Shown: positions 27,681 through 35,668 of the stretch, piece by piece | Position numbering within the stretch: the stretch's first letter is position 1 | Layout of the letters: each line of letters starts with the position of its first letter | Assembly (NCBI GenBank): GCA_965203255.1 | Contig: OZ241882.1 | Span: 6,138,001 to 6,202,000 of the forward strand | Length of the DNA stretch: 64,000 nt | Reading direction: 5' to 3' | Source of the DNA: JAPOUP01 sp965203255 | GTDB lineage: Bacteria > Pseudomonadota > Alphaproteobacteria > Rhodobacterales > Rhodobacteraceae | Notes under the pieces: generated by a model | Told to the model about the DNA's origin: nothing | Databases searched by the model: none | What the model saw: the letters and a program-made list of their open reading frames with translations, nothing else | Position numbers and translations under genes: made by a program

Positions 27681-29370
27681 ATGGTGGCACATGCGGGATC
27701 GGGGACGGACGGGCGGACGGCTTCGCCGGACGCCGGCGGGATCGGCGGGCTCGGGCGGGAGCTGTCCCGCTGGCTGGGGACCGGCGCCCTGCCGCCGGAG
27801 GCGGAGGAACCGCTCCGGTCGCTGGTCGAACTGTCCGGGCTGCAGGCGGCCACGGTCGCGGCCCAGGAGGGGCGGATCGCCGGACTCCTGGCGCAGGTCG
27901 CCGCCCTGACGGCCCAGGTCGCCCGGCTGGAGCGCGACCTGTACGGCCCGCGCTCGGAGAGGCACGGGAAGGGCTCCGACGCCCCCTCCGGGCAGGACGG
28001 GCAGGACAGCGACGGCAGCCGCGGCGGCGGCAAGCCCGGACGCCGGAAGGAGCGCGGCGATTCGGTGGGCGACGCCGGGCTGCGCTTCAGCGGCAAGGCT
28101 CCCGTGCTCGACATCACCGTGACGCCGCCGGAGGTCGACGGGCTGCCGGAGGACGGCTACGAGGTCGTTGGCGACCGCGTCCACTGCCGGCTCGCCGCTG
28201 TGGAGTTCCGGCACGTGGTCATCCGCTACCGCTACCTCACCGTCAAGGTCAGGGGGACCGACCGGCCCGTGTCCGCCCCGGCCCGCGAGGGCGTCTTCAA
28301 GAGCAGCTGCGCCGACGTCTCCTTCGTCGCCGGGATGCTCATCGACAAGTTCATGTGGCACCTGCCGCCTTCCCGGCAGCACCGGATGCTGGCCGAGGCC
28401 GGCATCACCGTCAACCGGGGCTCCCTGAGCCAGTGGGCCAACCGCGCCATCTCGCTGCTGGAGCCGGTCCACGAGGCCCAGTGGCGCTCGGTGCCGGGAG
28501 CGCCGTCATCCAGATGGACGAGACCCCGATCCGCGCCGGGCGGCACCCGGGCAGGCCGGGGAGCATGAGGAAGGGCTACCTCTGGCCGGTGCTCGGCGAC
28601 CGCGGCGAGGTCGTGTTCCCCTTTTCGGACTCCAGGAAGCACGGGAACGCGGTGAGGTTCCCCGACGCCTGCAGCGGAACCCTGGTGACGGACGGCTACG
28701 GCGCCTACGAGGCCTATGTCGCGGCCCGCGGCGGCGCGGTCACCCACCAGACGTGCTGGGTCCATGCAAGACGCGGTTTCGAGGAGCTTAAGGACACCCA
28801 CCCGGAGATGGCCGGGGCGGCGCTGGACCTGATCGGCGCGATCTACAGGATCGAGAGGGAGATCAGGGACCGGACACCGGCCGGGCGGCTGGCGGCGCGG
28901 CGGACCCGGTCGCGGGCGGCGGTCGCCGCGTTCCGGGACTGGTGCGACCGGACGCTGGAGGATCCGGCGCTGACCCCGCGGCATCCGGTCCGCAGGGCGA
29001 TCGCCTACGCCACGGAGCGGTGGGCGGCGCTGGGGACGTTCCCTGGGACCCCGACGTGCCGCCGGACACGAACCTCGTGGAGAACGCGCTGCGTCCGGTG
29101 AAGCTCGGCCAGCGCAACTGGCTCTTCGCATGGACGCTGGACGGAGCGGAGAACGTGGGGACCGTCAACGGGCTGCTCGCCACCTGCCGGATGCAGGGCG
29201 TCGACCCCCGCGTCTGGCTGACCGACGTCCTGCCTCCCGTCGACACCCATCCGGCCGACCGGGTCGGCGAGCTGACGCCGAGGCGGTGGAAGGCGCTGTT
29301 CGCCGCCAGCCCGATGGCCTCCGACGTCGGGCGGGCCACGGCGGGCCGGCTTCACGCCGCCGCCGGATAG
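27681..29370 (+). pseudogene. IS66 transposase TnpC, copy 1, two frameshifts
   Basis: Frame one (from ATG 27681) holds the N-terminal leucine-zipper-like helix (RIAGLLAQVAALTAQVARLE, then LYGPRSERHGKGSD), the zinc-ribbon-type region and VNRGSLSQWANRAISLLEPV. Near 28496 the frame slips by one base to SAVIQMDETPIRAGRHPGRP (first catalytic Asp), LVTDGYGAYEAYVAARGG (second Asp) and HQTCWVHARRGFEELKDTHP. Near 29041 it slips again to PDTNLVENALRPVKLGQRNW (the catalytic Glu block) and ends at 29370. Each lesion equals a one-base deletion. All catalytic residues survive. Copy 2 has the same two lesions. Confidence 0.85.
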
Positions 29371-29702
29371 CGCATGCGGCGGCGCCGGACGGTGATGTCG
29401 ATCCCGTCCAGAAGCGCCGAAAGCCCGGTCCGCGACAGCGACACGGACCTGCGCCCCGGCGTGGCCGGCGACGCGAACAGGCCCCGCTCCAGCCGCTTGG
29501 CCCAGATGAAGTAGCCCCCGTGCTCGAAGCCGAGTATCTTCACCATCGTCCGCCGCCGGTTCACGAACACATACCAGCGCCCGCCGGCGGGGTTCCCCAC
29601 GGGATGGCTGGTGACCAGCCCGCAGAGCCCGTCGAAGCTGCGGCGCATGTCCGCCGGCTCGACCGCCAGCCAGATGCCGCCCGGCGGCCATCCGCCCAAC
29701 AT
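29352..29702 (-). CDS. IS66 accessory protein TnpB (Orf2), copy 1
   Basis: A 116-residue IS66 Orf2 protein: WLAVEPADMRRSFDGLCGLV is the family hallmark (D-M-R-K/R-x-FDGL), followed by GRWYVFVNRRRTMVKILGFE and YFIWAKRLERGLF. Its ATG at 29702 overlaps the tnpA stop by one base (TGATG). Its 3' end overlaps the convergent tnpC by 19 bases. Required with TnpA and TnpC for transposition of IS66 elements; mechanism unclear. Confidence 0.88.
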   Translation of the reverse strand: MLGGWPPGGIWLAVEPADMRRSFDGLCGLVTSHPVGNPAGGRWYVFVNRRRTMVKILGFEHGGYFIWAKRLERGLFASPATPGRRSVSLSRTGLSALLDGIDITVRRRRMRYPAAA

Positions 29703-29992
29703 CAGGACCGCCTCAGGCGGAGCGTGACGCCGCCGCCGAGCGACAGCTCCACGTCCCAGCCCGGCTCCGCCGCCACCACCTCGACGAAGCCACCGGACGC
29801 CGCACCGCCGGTGAGGCCGCGCCTGCGGCGCCAGCTCTGGAACGTCTTCACCGGAACCCCGCGACTCTCGCAGAAACTGGCCTGCGAGCCGTCCCAGCGC
29901 CCGAACGCCGCCATCAGCTCCTCCCACTCGGCCTCGCTCCGGACCCTCCGGGCCTGGCCGCCGTCTGCCATTGCATCCACATCCACCGTCAT
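29702..29992 (-). CDS. IS66 accessory protein TnpA, copy 1
   Basis: A 96-residue protein with a helix-turn-helix like that of IS3/IS66 OrfA proteins: RRVRSEAEWEELMAAFGRWD and SQASFCESRGVPVKTFQSWR. The C-terminal part (VELSLGGGVTLRLRRS) is the usual strand-rich tail. GGAGGA lies 8 bases before ATG 29992, so this start is preferred to the in-frame one at 30010. Translation runs on into tnpB. Confidence 0.85.
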   Translation of the reverse strand: MTVDVDAMADGGQARRVRSEAEWEELMAAFGRWDGSQASFCESRGVPVKTFQSWRRRRGLTGGAASGGFVEVVAAEPGWDVELSLGGGVTLRLRRS

Positions 29993-30285
29993 GGACAGTC
30001 CTCCGGTCACGTTGAATCGACCGGGGAAACCTCCCGCACTCCGGCGCCGCGGATCAAGGCGAATGCGCTACGTTGCGCTTTAGTCGCTTACGGCTCTCGC
30101 CCACCCTGCTGTCCGCCCAGGGCCACCGGGAGGTCACCACGATGGCCGACGGGAAACCGCCGGACATCAGTAAGCGGTTAAAGTACGGCGTCCGGTCGGG
30201 TCCCACCCATCCCTTTTCCGTTTGACAGTATAGGGCATCAGCCGTTAGTGAGTGGCCATCGGGGCGAATCACTTCGGGGGCCACC

Positions 30286-31987
30286 ATGGTGGCACATGCG
30301 GGATCGGGGACGGACGGGCGGACGGGCAGGACGGCCTCCCCGGACGCCGCCGGCGGGATCGGCGGGCTCGGGCGGGAGCTGTCCCGCTGGCTGGGGACCG
30401 GCGCCCTGCCGCCGGAGGCGGAGGAACCGCTCCGGTCGCTGGTCGAACTGTCCGGGCTGCAGGCGGCCACGGTCGCGGCCCAGGAGGGGCGGATCGCCGG
30501 ACTCCTGGCGCAGGTCGCCGCCCTGACGGCCCAGGTCGCCCGGCTGGAGCGCGACCTGTACGGCCCGCGTTCGGAGAGGCACGGGAAGGGTTCCGACGCC
30601 CCCTCCGGGCAGGACGGGCAGGACAGCGACGGCAGCCGCGGCGGCGGCAAGCCCGGACGCCGGAAGGAGCGCGGCGATTCGGTGGGCGACGCCGGGCTGC
30701 GCTTCAGCGGCAAGGCTCCCGTGCTCGACATCACCGTGACGCCGCCGGAGGTCGACGGGCTGCCGGAGGACGGTCACCAGGTCGTTGGCGACCGCGTCCA
30801 CTGCCGGCTCGCCGCCGTGGAGTTCCGGCACGTGGTCATCCGCTACCGCTACCTCACCGTCAAGGTCAGGGGGACCGACCGGCCCGTGTCCGCCCCGGCC
30901 CGCGAGGGCGTCTTCAAGAGCAGCTGCGCCGACGTCTCCTTCGTCGCCGGGATGCTCATCGACAAGTTCATGTGGCACCTGCCGCCTTCCCGGCAGCACC
31001 GGATGCTGGCCGAGGCCGGCATCACCGTCAACCGGGGCTCCCTGAGCCAGTGGGCCAACCGCGCCATCGCGCTGCTGGAGCCGGTCCACGAGGCCCAGTG
31101 GCGCTCGGTGCCGGGAGCGCCGTCATCCAGATGGACGAGACCCCGATCCGCGCCGGGCGGCACCCGGGCAGGCCGGGGAGCATGAGGAAGGGCTACCTCT
31201 GGCCGGTGCTCGGCGACCGCGGCGAGGTCGTGTTCCCCTTTTCGGACTCCAGGAAGCACGGGAACGCGGTGAGGTTCCCCGACGCCTGCAGCGGAACCCT
31301 GGTGACGGACGGCTACGGCGCCTACGAGGCCTATGTCGCGGCCCGCGGCGGCGCGGTCACCCACCAGACGTGCTGGGTCCATGCAAGACGCGGTTTCGAG
31401 GAGCTTAAGGACACCCACCCGGAGATGGCCGGGGCGGCGCTGGACCTGATCGGCGCGATCTACAGGATCGAGAGGGAGATCAGGGACCGGACACCGGCCG
31501 GGCGGCTGGCGGCGCGGCGGACCCGGTCGCGGGCGGCGGTCGCCGCGTTCCGGGACTGGTGCGACCGGACGCTGGAGGATCCGGCGCTGACCCCGCGGCA
31601 TCCGGTCCGCAGGGCGATCGCCTACGCCACGGAGCGGTGGGCGGCGCTGGGGACGTTCCCTGGGACCCCGACGTGCCGCCGGACACGAACCTCGTGGAGA
31701 ACGCGCTGCGTCCGGTGAAGCTCGGCCAGCGCAACTGGCTCTTCGCATGGACGCTGGACGGAGCGGAGAACGTGGGGACCGTCAACGGGCTGCTCGCCAC
31801 CTGCCGGATGCAGGGCGTCGACCCCCGCGTCTGGCTGACCGACGTCCTGCCTCCCGTCGACACCCATCCGGCCGACCGGGTCGGCGAGCTGACGCCGAGG
31901 CGGTGGAAGGCGCTGTTCGCCGCCAGCCCGATGGCCTCCGACGTCGGGCGGGCCACGGCGGGCCGGCTTCACGCCGCCGCCGGATAG
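30286..31987 (+). pseudogene. IS66 transposase TnpC, copy 2, same two frameshifts
   Basis: Nearly identical to copy 1. The first frame starts at ATG 30286. Frame slips occur at about 31113-31116 (before SAVIQMDETPI) and about 31658-31661 (before PDTNLVENALRPVKLG), at the same codons as in copy 1. Differences include EDGHQVVGD for EDGYEVVGD and NRAIALLEP for NRAISLLEP, so the copies have diverged slightly while both retain the lesions. Confidence 0.85.
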
Positions 31988-32319
31988 CGCATGCGGCGGC
32001 GCCGGACGGTGATGTCGATCCCGTCCAGAAGCGCCGAAAGCCCGGTCCGCGACAGCGACACGGACCTGCGCCCCGGCGTGGCCGGCGACGCGAACAGGCC
32101 CCGCTCCAGCCGCTTGGCCCAGATGAAGTAGCCCCCGTGCTCGAAGCCGAGTATCTTCACCATCGTCCGCCGCCGGTTCACGAACACATACCAGCGCCCG
32201 CCGGCGGGGTTCCCCACGGGATGGCTGGTGACCAGCCCGCAGAGCCCGTCGAAGCTGCGGCGCATGTCCGCCGGCTCGACCGCCAGCCAGATGCCGCCCG
32301 GCGGCCATCCGCCCAACAT
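31969..32319 (-). CDS. IS66 accessory protein TnpB (Orf2), copy 2
   Basis: 116 residues, identical in sequence to copy 1 as far as read, with ADMRRSFDGLCGLVTSHPVG and IWAKRLERGLFASPA. The ATG at 32319 overlaps the tnpA stop by one base; the 3' end overlaps tnpC by 19 bases. Confidence 0.88.
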   Translation of the reverse strand: MLGGWPPGGIWLAVEPADMRRSFDGLCGLVTSHPVGNPAGGRWYVFVNRRRTMVKILGFEHGGYFIWAKRLERGLFASPATPGRRSVSLSRTGLSALLDGIDITVRRRRMRYPAAA

Positions 32320-32618
32320 CAGGACCGCCTCAGGCGGAGCGTGACGCCGCCGCCGAGCGACAGCTCCACGTCCCAGCCCGGCTCCGCCGCCACCGCCCCG
32401 CCGGAGCCGCCAGTCCCGCCGGAGGCGGCGCCGCCGGTGAGGCCGCGCCTGCGGCGCCAGCTCTGGAACGTCTTCACCGGAACCCCGCGACTCTCGCAGA
32501 AACTGGCCTGCGAGCCGTCCCAGCGCCCGAACGCCGCCATCAGCTCCTCCCACTCGGCCTCGCTCCGGACCCTCCGGGCCTGGCCGACGTCAGCCACTGC
32601 ATCCACATCCACCGTCAT
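32319..32618 (-). CDS. IS66 accessory protein TnpA, copy 2
   Basis: 99 residues with the same helix-turn-helix as copy 1 (SEAEWEELMAAFGRWD and SQASFCESRGVPVKTFQSWR). The linker differs: GGTGGSGGAVAAEPG here against GGFVEVVAAEPG in copy 1, consistent with the linker being unconstrained. The ribosome site and ATG at 32618 match copy 1. Confidence 0.85.
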   Translation of the reverse strand: MTVDVDAVADVGQARRVRSEAEWEELMAAFGRWDGSQASFCESRGVPVKTFQSWRRRRGLTGGAASGGTGGSGGAVAAEPGWDVELSLGGGVTLRLRRS

Positions 32619-32823
32619 GGACAGTCCTCCGGTCACGTTGAATCGACCGGGGAACCCTCCCGCACTCCGGCGGCGCGGATCAAGGCGAATGCGCTACGTT
32701 GCGCTTTAGTCGCTTACGGACATCAGGACCTTCGCCATCGACCTCGGACGACCCGTCGGGGCCCATCCGAGGAGGCGGCGGCCGCTGCCCGGGGTGAAAA
32801 AGGTCTGGCAGGGGCTCTTATGA

Positions 32824-33181
32824 GACCTTACAGGTCAAGTGCCCTTTTTCAAAACCTCACATCGGCGTCCCTCCCTCCGTCGGGGGGCGGCTTCCGTGCC
32901 ACCGGGGAAGTCCAGACAGAACGTCGCGGTTCCATGACGCGCTCAACGACGCGTCCAGCCTCTTATCCGGTTCGGTTGGCCGGTGCCGGCCCCGTGACCA
33001 TTATGCCCGATTCGGGCGGTGCGACGTTCCGGGGGGGGCGGGACCCATCCGGAATGAACGGTGCCGCTTCCTGCGGCGAACCAGGCCCCTGCACGGTCAC
33101 ACGCCCTGCCCGGGTTCCCCGGAGGCCCCGTCGGGCCGCCCGGGTGTTCCGTTGTTCCGTTGTTCCGTTGCCCTCCCGCTC
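32824..33181. other. Non-coding flank on the 3' side of the IS110 transposase
   Basis: 358 bases with no gene. Part of it is likely the non-coding end of the IS110-type element that follows. In one IS110 subgroup (IS1111) the guide RNA is encoded on this side, so the stretch may not be empty. The left boundary of the element could not be placed. Confidence 0.4.
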
Positions 33182-34399
33182 TCAGGCCTGCGACAGGACG
33201 GCGCCCTCCGGCACCAGGCCGGTGGTGGCGAACCTCCACAGCGCCACCAGAAGCTTACGGGCCAGCGCCACGATCCCCCGCCTGCGCGAACGTCCGTCGC
33301 GGGCGCTCACGTAATCCCGGAACCACGCCGAGAGGGCGCTGTCGGGCTGGTGGCGCAGCCAGCGCCAGGCCATCTGCACCAGGTGCTTTCGCAGCATCGC
33401 GCCGCCCGCCTTGCTGATCCCCTGGTCGTTGTCGACGCCCCCGCTCGCGAAGGGCACCGGCGCCAGGCCCGCGAGGCTGGCCAGCTGCCGCCGGTTGCGC
33501 AGCTCCCGGTAGAAGAGCTCGCCGCCCAGCATCAGCGCGTCGTTCGGGCCGATCCCGCGCAGCCGGACCAGCGTCGCCGCGTGGTGGGCGTCCGCCGGCG
33601 CCGCCCGCGGTCTGTCAACGGGCGGAGCGGCCTCCTTCCCGGCGGCGTCCGCGCGGAGGCCGTCGAGGGCCCGGGCCGACGCCTCCAGCATCTCCATCTT
33701 CCTCGCCTCGACAGCCTTGAGTTCCGCGCGCACCAGCTCCAGCCGGTCGAGGATGCCCTTGATCTCGGCCAGCAGCTCCGGCGGCAGCGGCTCCCCGTAG
33801 CCGGTCTCCATCCCGCCGAGCCGCTCACGGAACCCCGGCCGCGCCGGATCCCCGGCCAACACCCCGTGCAGCCTCAGGAGCCCGTCGACGGAGTTCGAGA
33901 GGCGGCGGCGCTCCTGCACCAGACGCTCCCGCCGGCGCAGCAGCCGCTTCCTGTCCTCCTCCGCGACCGTTGGCACACGCACCCGCGACATCGCGTCCCG
34001 GTCGCCGCCGTCCCACGCCCTGAGCGCCCGGACCATCCGGCGGGCGTCGATCCGGTCCGTCTTCACCTTCTTTTTCCTCCGCACCACCTCGAGGCTCGCG
34101 GGGTCGCAGACAACCACCTCGACATCCTCCCCCTCCAGCCGCCGGGCCAGCCAGAAGCCCTCGTAACCGGCCTCGTACACAAGCATCACCCGGACATCGC
34201 CGCCGGTCGCCGCCCGCTCCCGCGCCCGCCCGAGCCTGCCCAGGAGCCCATCAACGTCCTGCGGCGCCAGCCTGTGGATGCCGGCCCTCGACGTGTCGGA
34301 CGGATCGCCCACCGCGAGGATCCAGCTCCTGCCGCTCACTTCCAGAGCCGCGTAGACCGTGGTAACGTTCCCCTCGAAAGGGGTTTTCGAATCAGTCAT
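33182..34399 (-). CDS. IS110-family transposase (DEDD recombinase)
   Basis: An intact 405-residue transposase. The N-terminal DEDD RuvC-like domain shows VYAALEVSGRSWILAVGDP (first acidic residue changed in context: ALEVS where many have GIDVS), MLVYEAGYEGFWLARRLEGE (Glu) and VKTDRIDARRMVRAL (the two Asp). A long helical middle follows. The C-terminal transposase_20 domain has LVRLRGIGPNDALMLGGELF, LASLAGLAPVPFASGG and GISKAGGAMLRKHLVQMAWR with the catalytic Ser region. IS110 elements move without terminal repeats, using a guide (bridge) RNA encoded beside the gene. GGAGAG precedes the ATG at 34399. It is the one clearly intact transposase of this block. Confidence 0.9.
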   Translation of the reverse strand: MTDSKTPFEGNVTTVYAALEVSGRSWILAVGDPSDTSRAGIHRLAPQDVDGLLGRLGRARERAATGGDVRVMLVYEAGYEGFWLARRLEGEDVEVVVCDPASLEVVRRKKKVKTDRIDARRMVRALRAWDGGDRDAMSRVRVPTVAEEDRKRLLRRRERLVQERRRLSNSVDGLLRLHGVLAGDPARPGFRERLGGMETGYGEPLPPELLAEIKGILDRLELVRAELKAVEARKMEMLEASARALDGLRADAAGKEAAPPVDRPRAAPADAHHAATLVRLRGIGPNDALMLGGELFYRELRNRRQLASLAGLAPVPFASGGVDNDQGISKAGGAMLRKHLVQMAWRWLRHQPDSALSAWFRDYVSARDGRSRRRGIVALARKLLVALWRFATTGLVPEGAVLSQA

Positions 34400-34485
34400 C
34401 TTTCTCTCCTTTCACTCGGCGGGGGTTGCCGTCTCGCGGCCCCCCGCCACAACATGCTGTCTTCCTGTCAACACCCTGCACCGAA

Positions 34486-35409
34486 TCACCCGCGAAGGCA
34501 AACGGCGGCCCGTCCCATGGCATCTGGAGCGGCTGAACCGGGCCATCCAGGTGCGCGACGCCCTCGGCAGGGGGCCGCCGACCGACGCGCTCGGCGAGCG
34601 CAGGCGGGAATGGGATCGCCCATATAGGTGCGGGCTGTTGTAAGGTCCGGGGGGCGGCAGCCCATCCCGGTGTGCCCCGGCCCCACGAAGCTGCAGGCCA
34701 GCACAGGGCGGACACCGTAGCGCGCCTCCCGGTCGCCGGCAACGCGGTCGGCGGGCAGGGAGAGCGCAGGGGAGGCCAGACCGTGGACCCGGACGCCCGG
34801 AAGCGGGAGGAACCTGTCGTTGTTCACCACAAGCCCGATGCTGGCGTCCCGCGCCGCCTGCGGCCAGCCGATGTGGGCGTCCCGCGCCGCGTGGCGCCAG
34901 GAGGCGGCGCCGACGGTGAACCCGCCGGGGACGCCGCGCGCCGACGGGCGGATCCAGTAGCGGAGGCGTCCGCCGGGACAGGCCGCGTCGCCCCTCGGAT
35001 GGTGCGTGGCCATCACCGGGCGGGCCTGGCCCCTCTCCGCGTCGGGCGCCGGAACCACCCGGACCCCGCCGGGATCCTCCAGGGTGCACGACAGCCGCCT
35101 GTCGGGAAACCCCCAGGCGGAGACCGGCGACGCGGCGCTGGCGCCGCCCATCGGCCGCGCCTCCGGCAGGGCAGGCCCCAGCGCCGCCGACAGCTTCGGC
35201 AGGGCGGCCCGCGCCGAGGCGAGGCACGGCCCGCCCCCCGCGTTCCGCCAGCCCTCCCGCCCGACCGGCCCGCGCGCCAGGAACGTCCGGGTGCGGTCCC
35301 CGGCCGCCAGCCTCGCCCTCAGCCAGCCGACCGTCCCGTCGCCGTGGTGTCTCAGAGCTTGACCTAAAAGTCGTGTCCATGTGCCATACCTTGTGCAAAG
35401 ATCCCCCAA
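34486..35409 (-). CDS. DUF4338 (DruA-like) domain protein, probably truncated or degraded at the C-terminus
   Basis: A 307-codon frame. From about residue 108 on it matches the DUF4338 pattern: SCTLEDPGGV, PGGRLRYWI, GAASWRHAARDAHIGWPQAA, RDASIGLVVNNDRFLPLPGV and HGLASPALSLPADRVAGDRE with YGVRPVLACSFVGPGHTG. In typical members the N-N-xRFL-LPWV and R-Y-G-P-ETFV blocks are followed by a GTCYRAANW-like motif; here that part has decayed to MGCRPPDLTT, and the rest of the frame does not resemble the family. DUF4338 occurs in DruA of the Druantia defence system and, more often, as a lone transposon-associated protein. With insertion sequences on both sides and no other Druantia gene, the second reading is favoured. 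Confidence 0.55.
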   Translation of the reverse strand: MGDLCTRYGTWTRLLGQALRHHGDGTVGWLRARLAAGDRTRTFLARGPVGREGWRNAGGGPCLASARAALPKLSAALGPALPEARPMGGASAASPVSAWGFPDRRLSCTLEDPGGVRVVPAPDAERGQARPVMATHHPRGDAACPGGRLRYWIRPSARGVPGGFTVGAASWRHAARDAHIGWPQAARDASIGLVVNNDRFLPLPGVRVHGLASPALSLPADRVAGDREARYGVRPVLACSFVGPGHTGMGCRPPDLTTARTYMGDPIPACARRARRSAAPCRGRRAPGWPGSAAPDAMGRAAVCLRG

Positions 35410-35453
35410 TTGTCGATTTCATGATCTAGATGTGGTATTTTAGGTCAAGCTCT
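35354..35453. repeat. 100-bp element with 16-bp perfect inverted-repeat ends (MITE-like)
   Basis: AGAGCTTGACCTAAAA (35354-35369) and its exact reverse complement (35438-35453) enclose 68 bases without coding capacity. If the ends are taken as GAGCTTG, the trinucleotide TCA occurs immediately outside on both sides (35352-35354 and 35453-35455), a possible 3-bp target duplication. No full element with these ends is in the window. Confidence 0.6.
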
Positions 35454-35495
35454 CAGACCGATTCCCATGCGGCCACCGATACGGCACCGCAGAGA

Positions 35496-35566
35496 TCGAG
35501 TTAGCAGTGTCCTGTTGAAAGATGCGGGACTACGCGGGCATCGAGTCAAAAGTGTTACATTGAAAG
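35496..35566. repeat. Two imperfect 26-bp direct repeats, IS21-end-like
   Basis: Segments starting at 35496 and 35541 both begin TCGAGT and end TTGAAAG with AGTGT in the middle; about 19 of 26 positions agree. They are spaced 45 bases apart. Tandem internal repeats of this sort are found at the ends of IS21-family elements, but no istA or istB is present here. Confidence 0.35.
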
Positions 35567-35668
35567 GTCCCGAACCGTAGGTTTTCCTGACCCAGTTTCA
35601 TCGGCTCCATGAACCGGGAGCGCCGGGGAGACCGCAGATATCTCCTGTTTCCGAGAGGGCGGCTGGGT

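Larger units (their letters stand above)
27565..30091. mobile_element. IS66-family element, copy 1 (2527 bp)
   Basis: Begins GTAAGCGGTTAAAG and ends (read inward from the right) GTAAGCGACTAAAG, the usual IS66 terminal form. It is flanked by a perfect 8-bp duplication GGCTCTCG (27557-27564 and 30092-30099). It carries tnpC on the plus strand and tnpA-tnpB on the minus strand, meeting tail to tail, which differs from the classical collinear tnpA-tnpB-tnpC order. Very similar to copy 2 throughout. Confidence 0.92.
30170..32717. mobile_element. IS66-family element, copy 2 (2548 bp)
   Basis: Same ends as copy 1 (GTAAGCG at both termini) but flanked by a different perfect 8-bp duplication, GGACATCA (30162-30169 and 32718-32725). 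It is therefore an independent insertion rather than part of a tandem duplication. It differs from copy 1 by a few substitutions and by small in-frame length changes near the tnpC start (GRTGRT repeat) and in tnpA. Confidence 0.92.
27360..32823 (+). pseudogene. 3' end of an IS4-family transposase gene, interrupted by two IS66 copies
   Basis: Three separated pieces form one frame: 27360-27564, 30100-30169 and 32726-32823. Spliced at the target duplications they read WFRKLRSGTRIKDRRLDTAD ... EEDIRLS|PTLLSAQGHREVTTMADGKP ... DI|RTFAIDLGRPVGAHPRRRRP ... GVKKVWQGLL and stop at TGA 32821-32823. The RIKDRRLDTAD block and the closing K-VW-GL resemble the C-terminus of IS4/Tn5-type transposases. The N-terminal and catalytic parts are gone; the piece starts abruptly next to the preceding transposase. 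The reading frame has no other lesion, so the host element was truncated first or lies rearranged. Confidence 0.7.

Noticed and set aside
27565..32717. Interpretation of the two IS66 copies as a tandem segmental duplication
   Set aside because: The flanking 8-bp duplications differ and each matches its own two sides, which requires two insertion events.
34359..34643. Plus-strand frame containing TREGKRRPVPWHLERLNRAI
   Set aside because: The sequence looks protein-like and may be a fragment of another element, but it begins in the IS110 antisense strand and I cannot assign it.
34486..35409. Complete Druantia defence system
   Set aside because: Only a DruA-like domain is present; the neighbours are insertion sequences.
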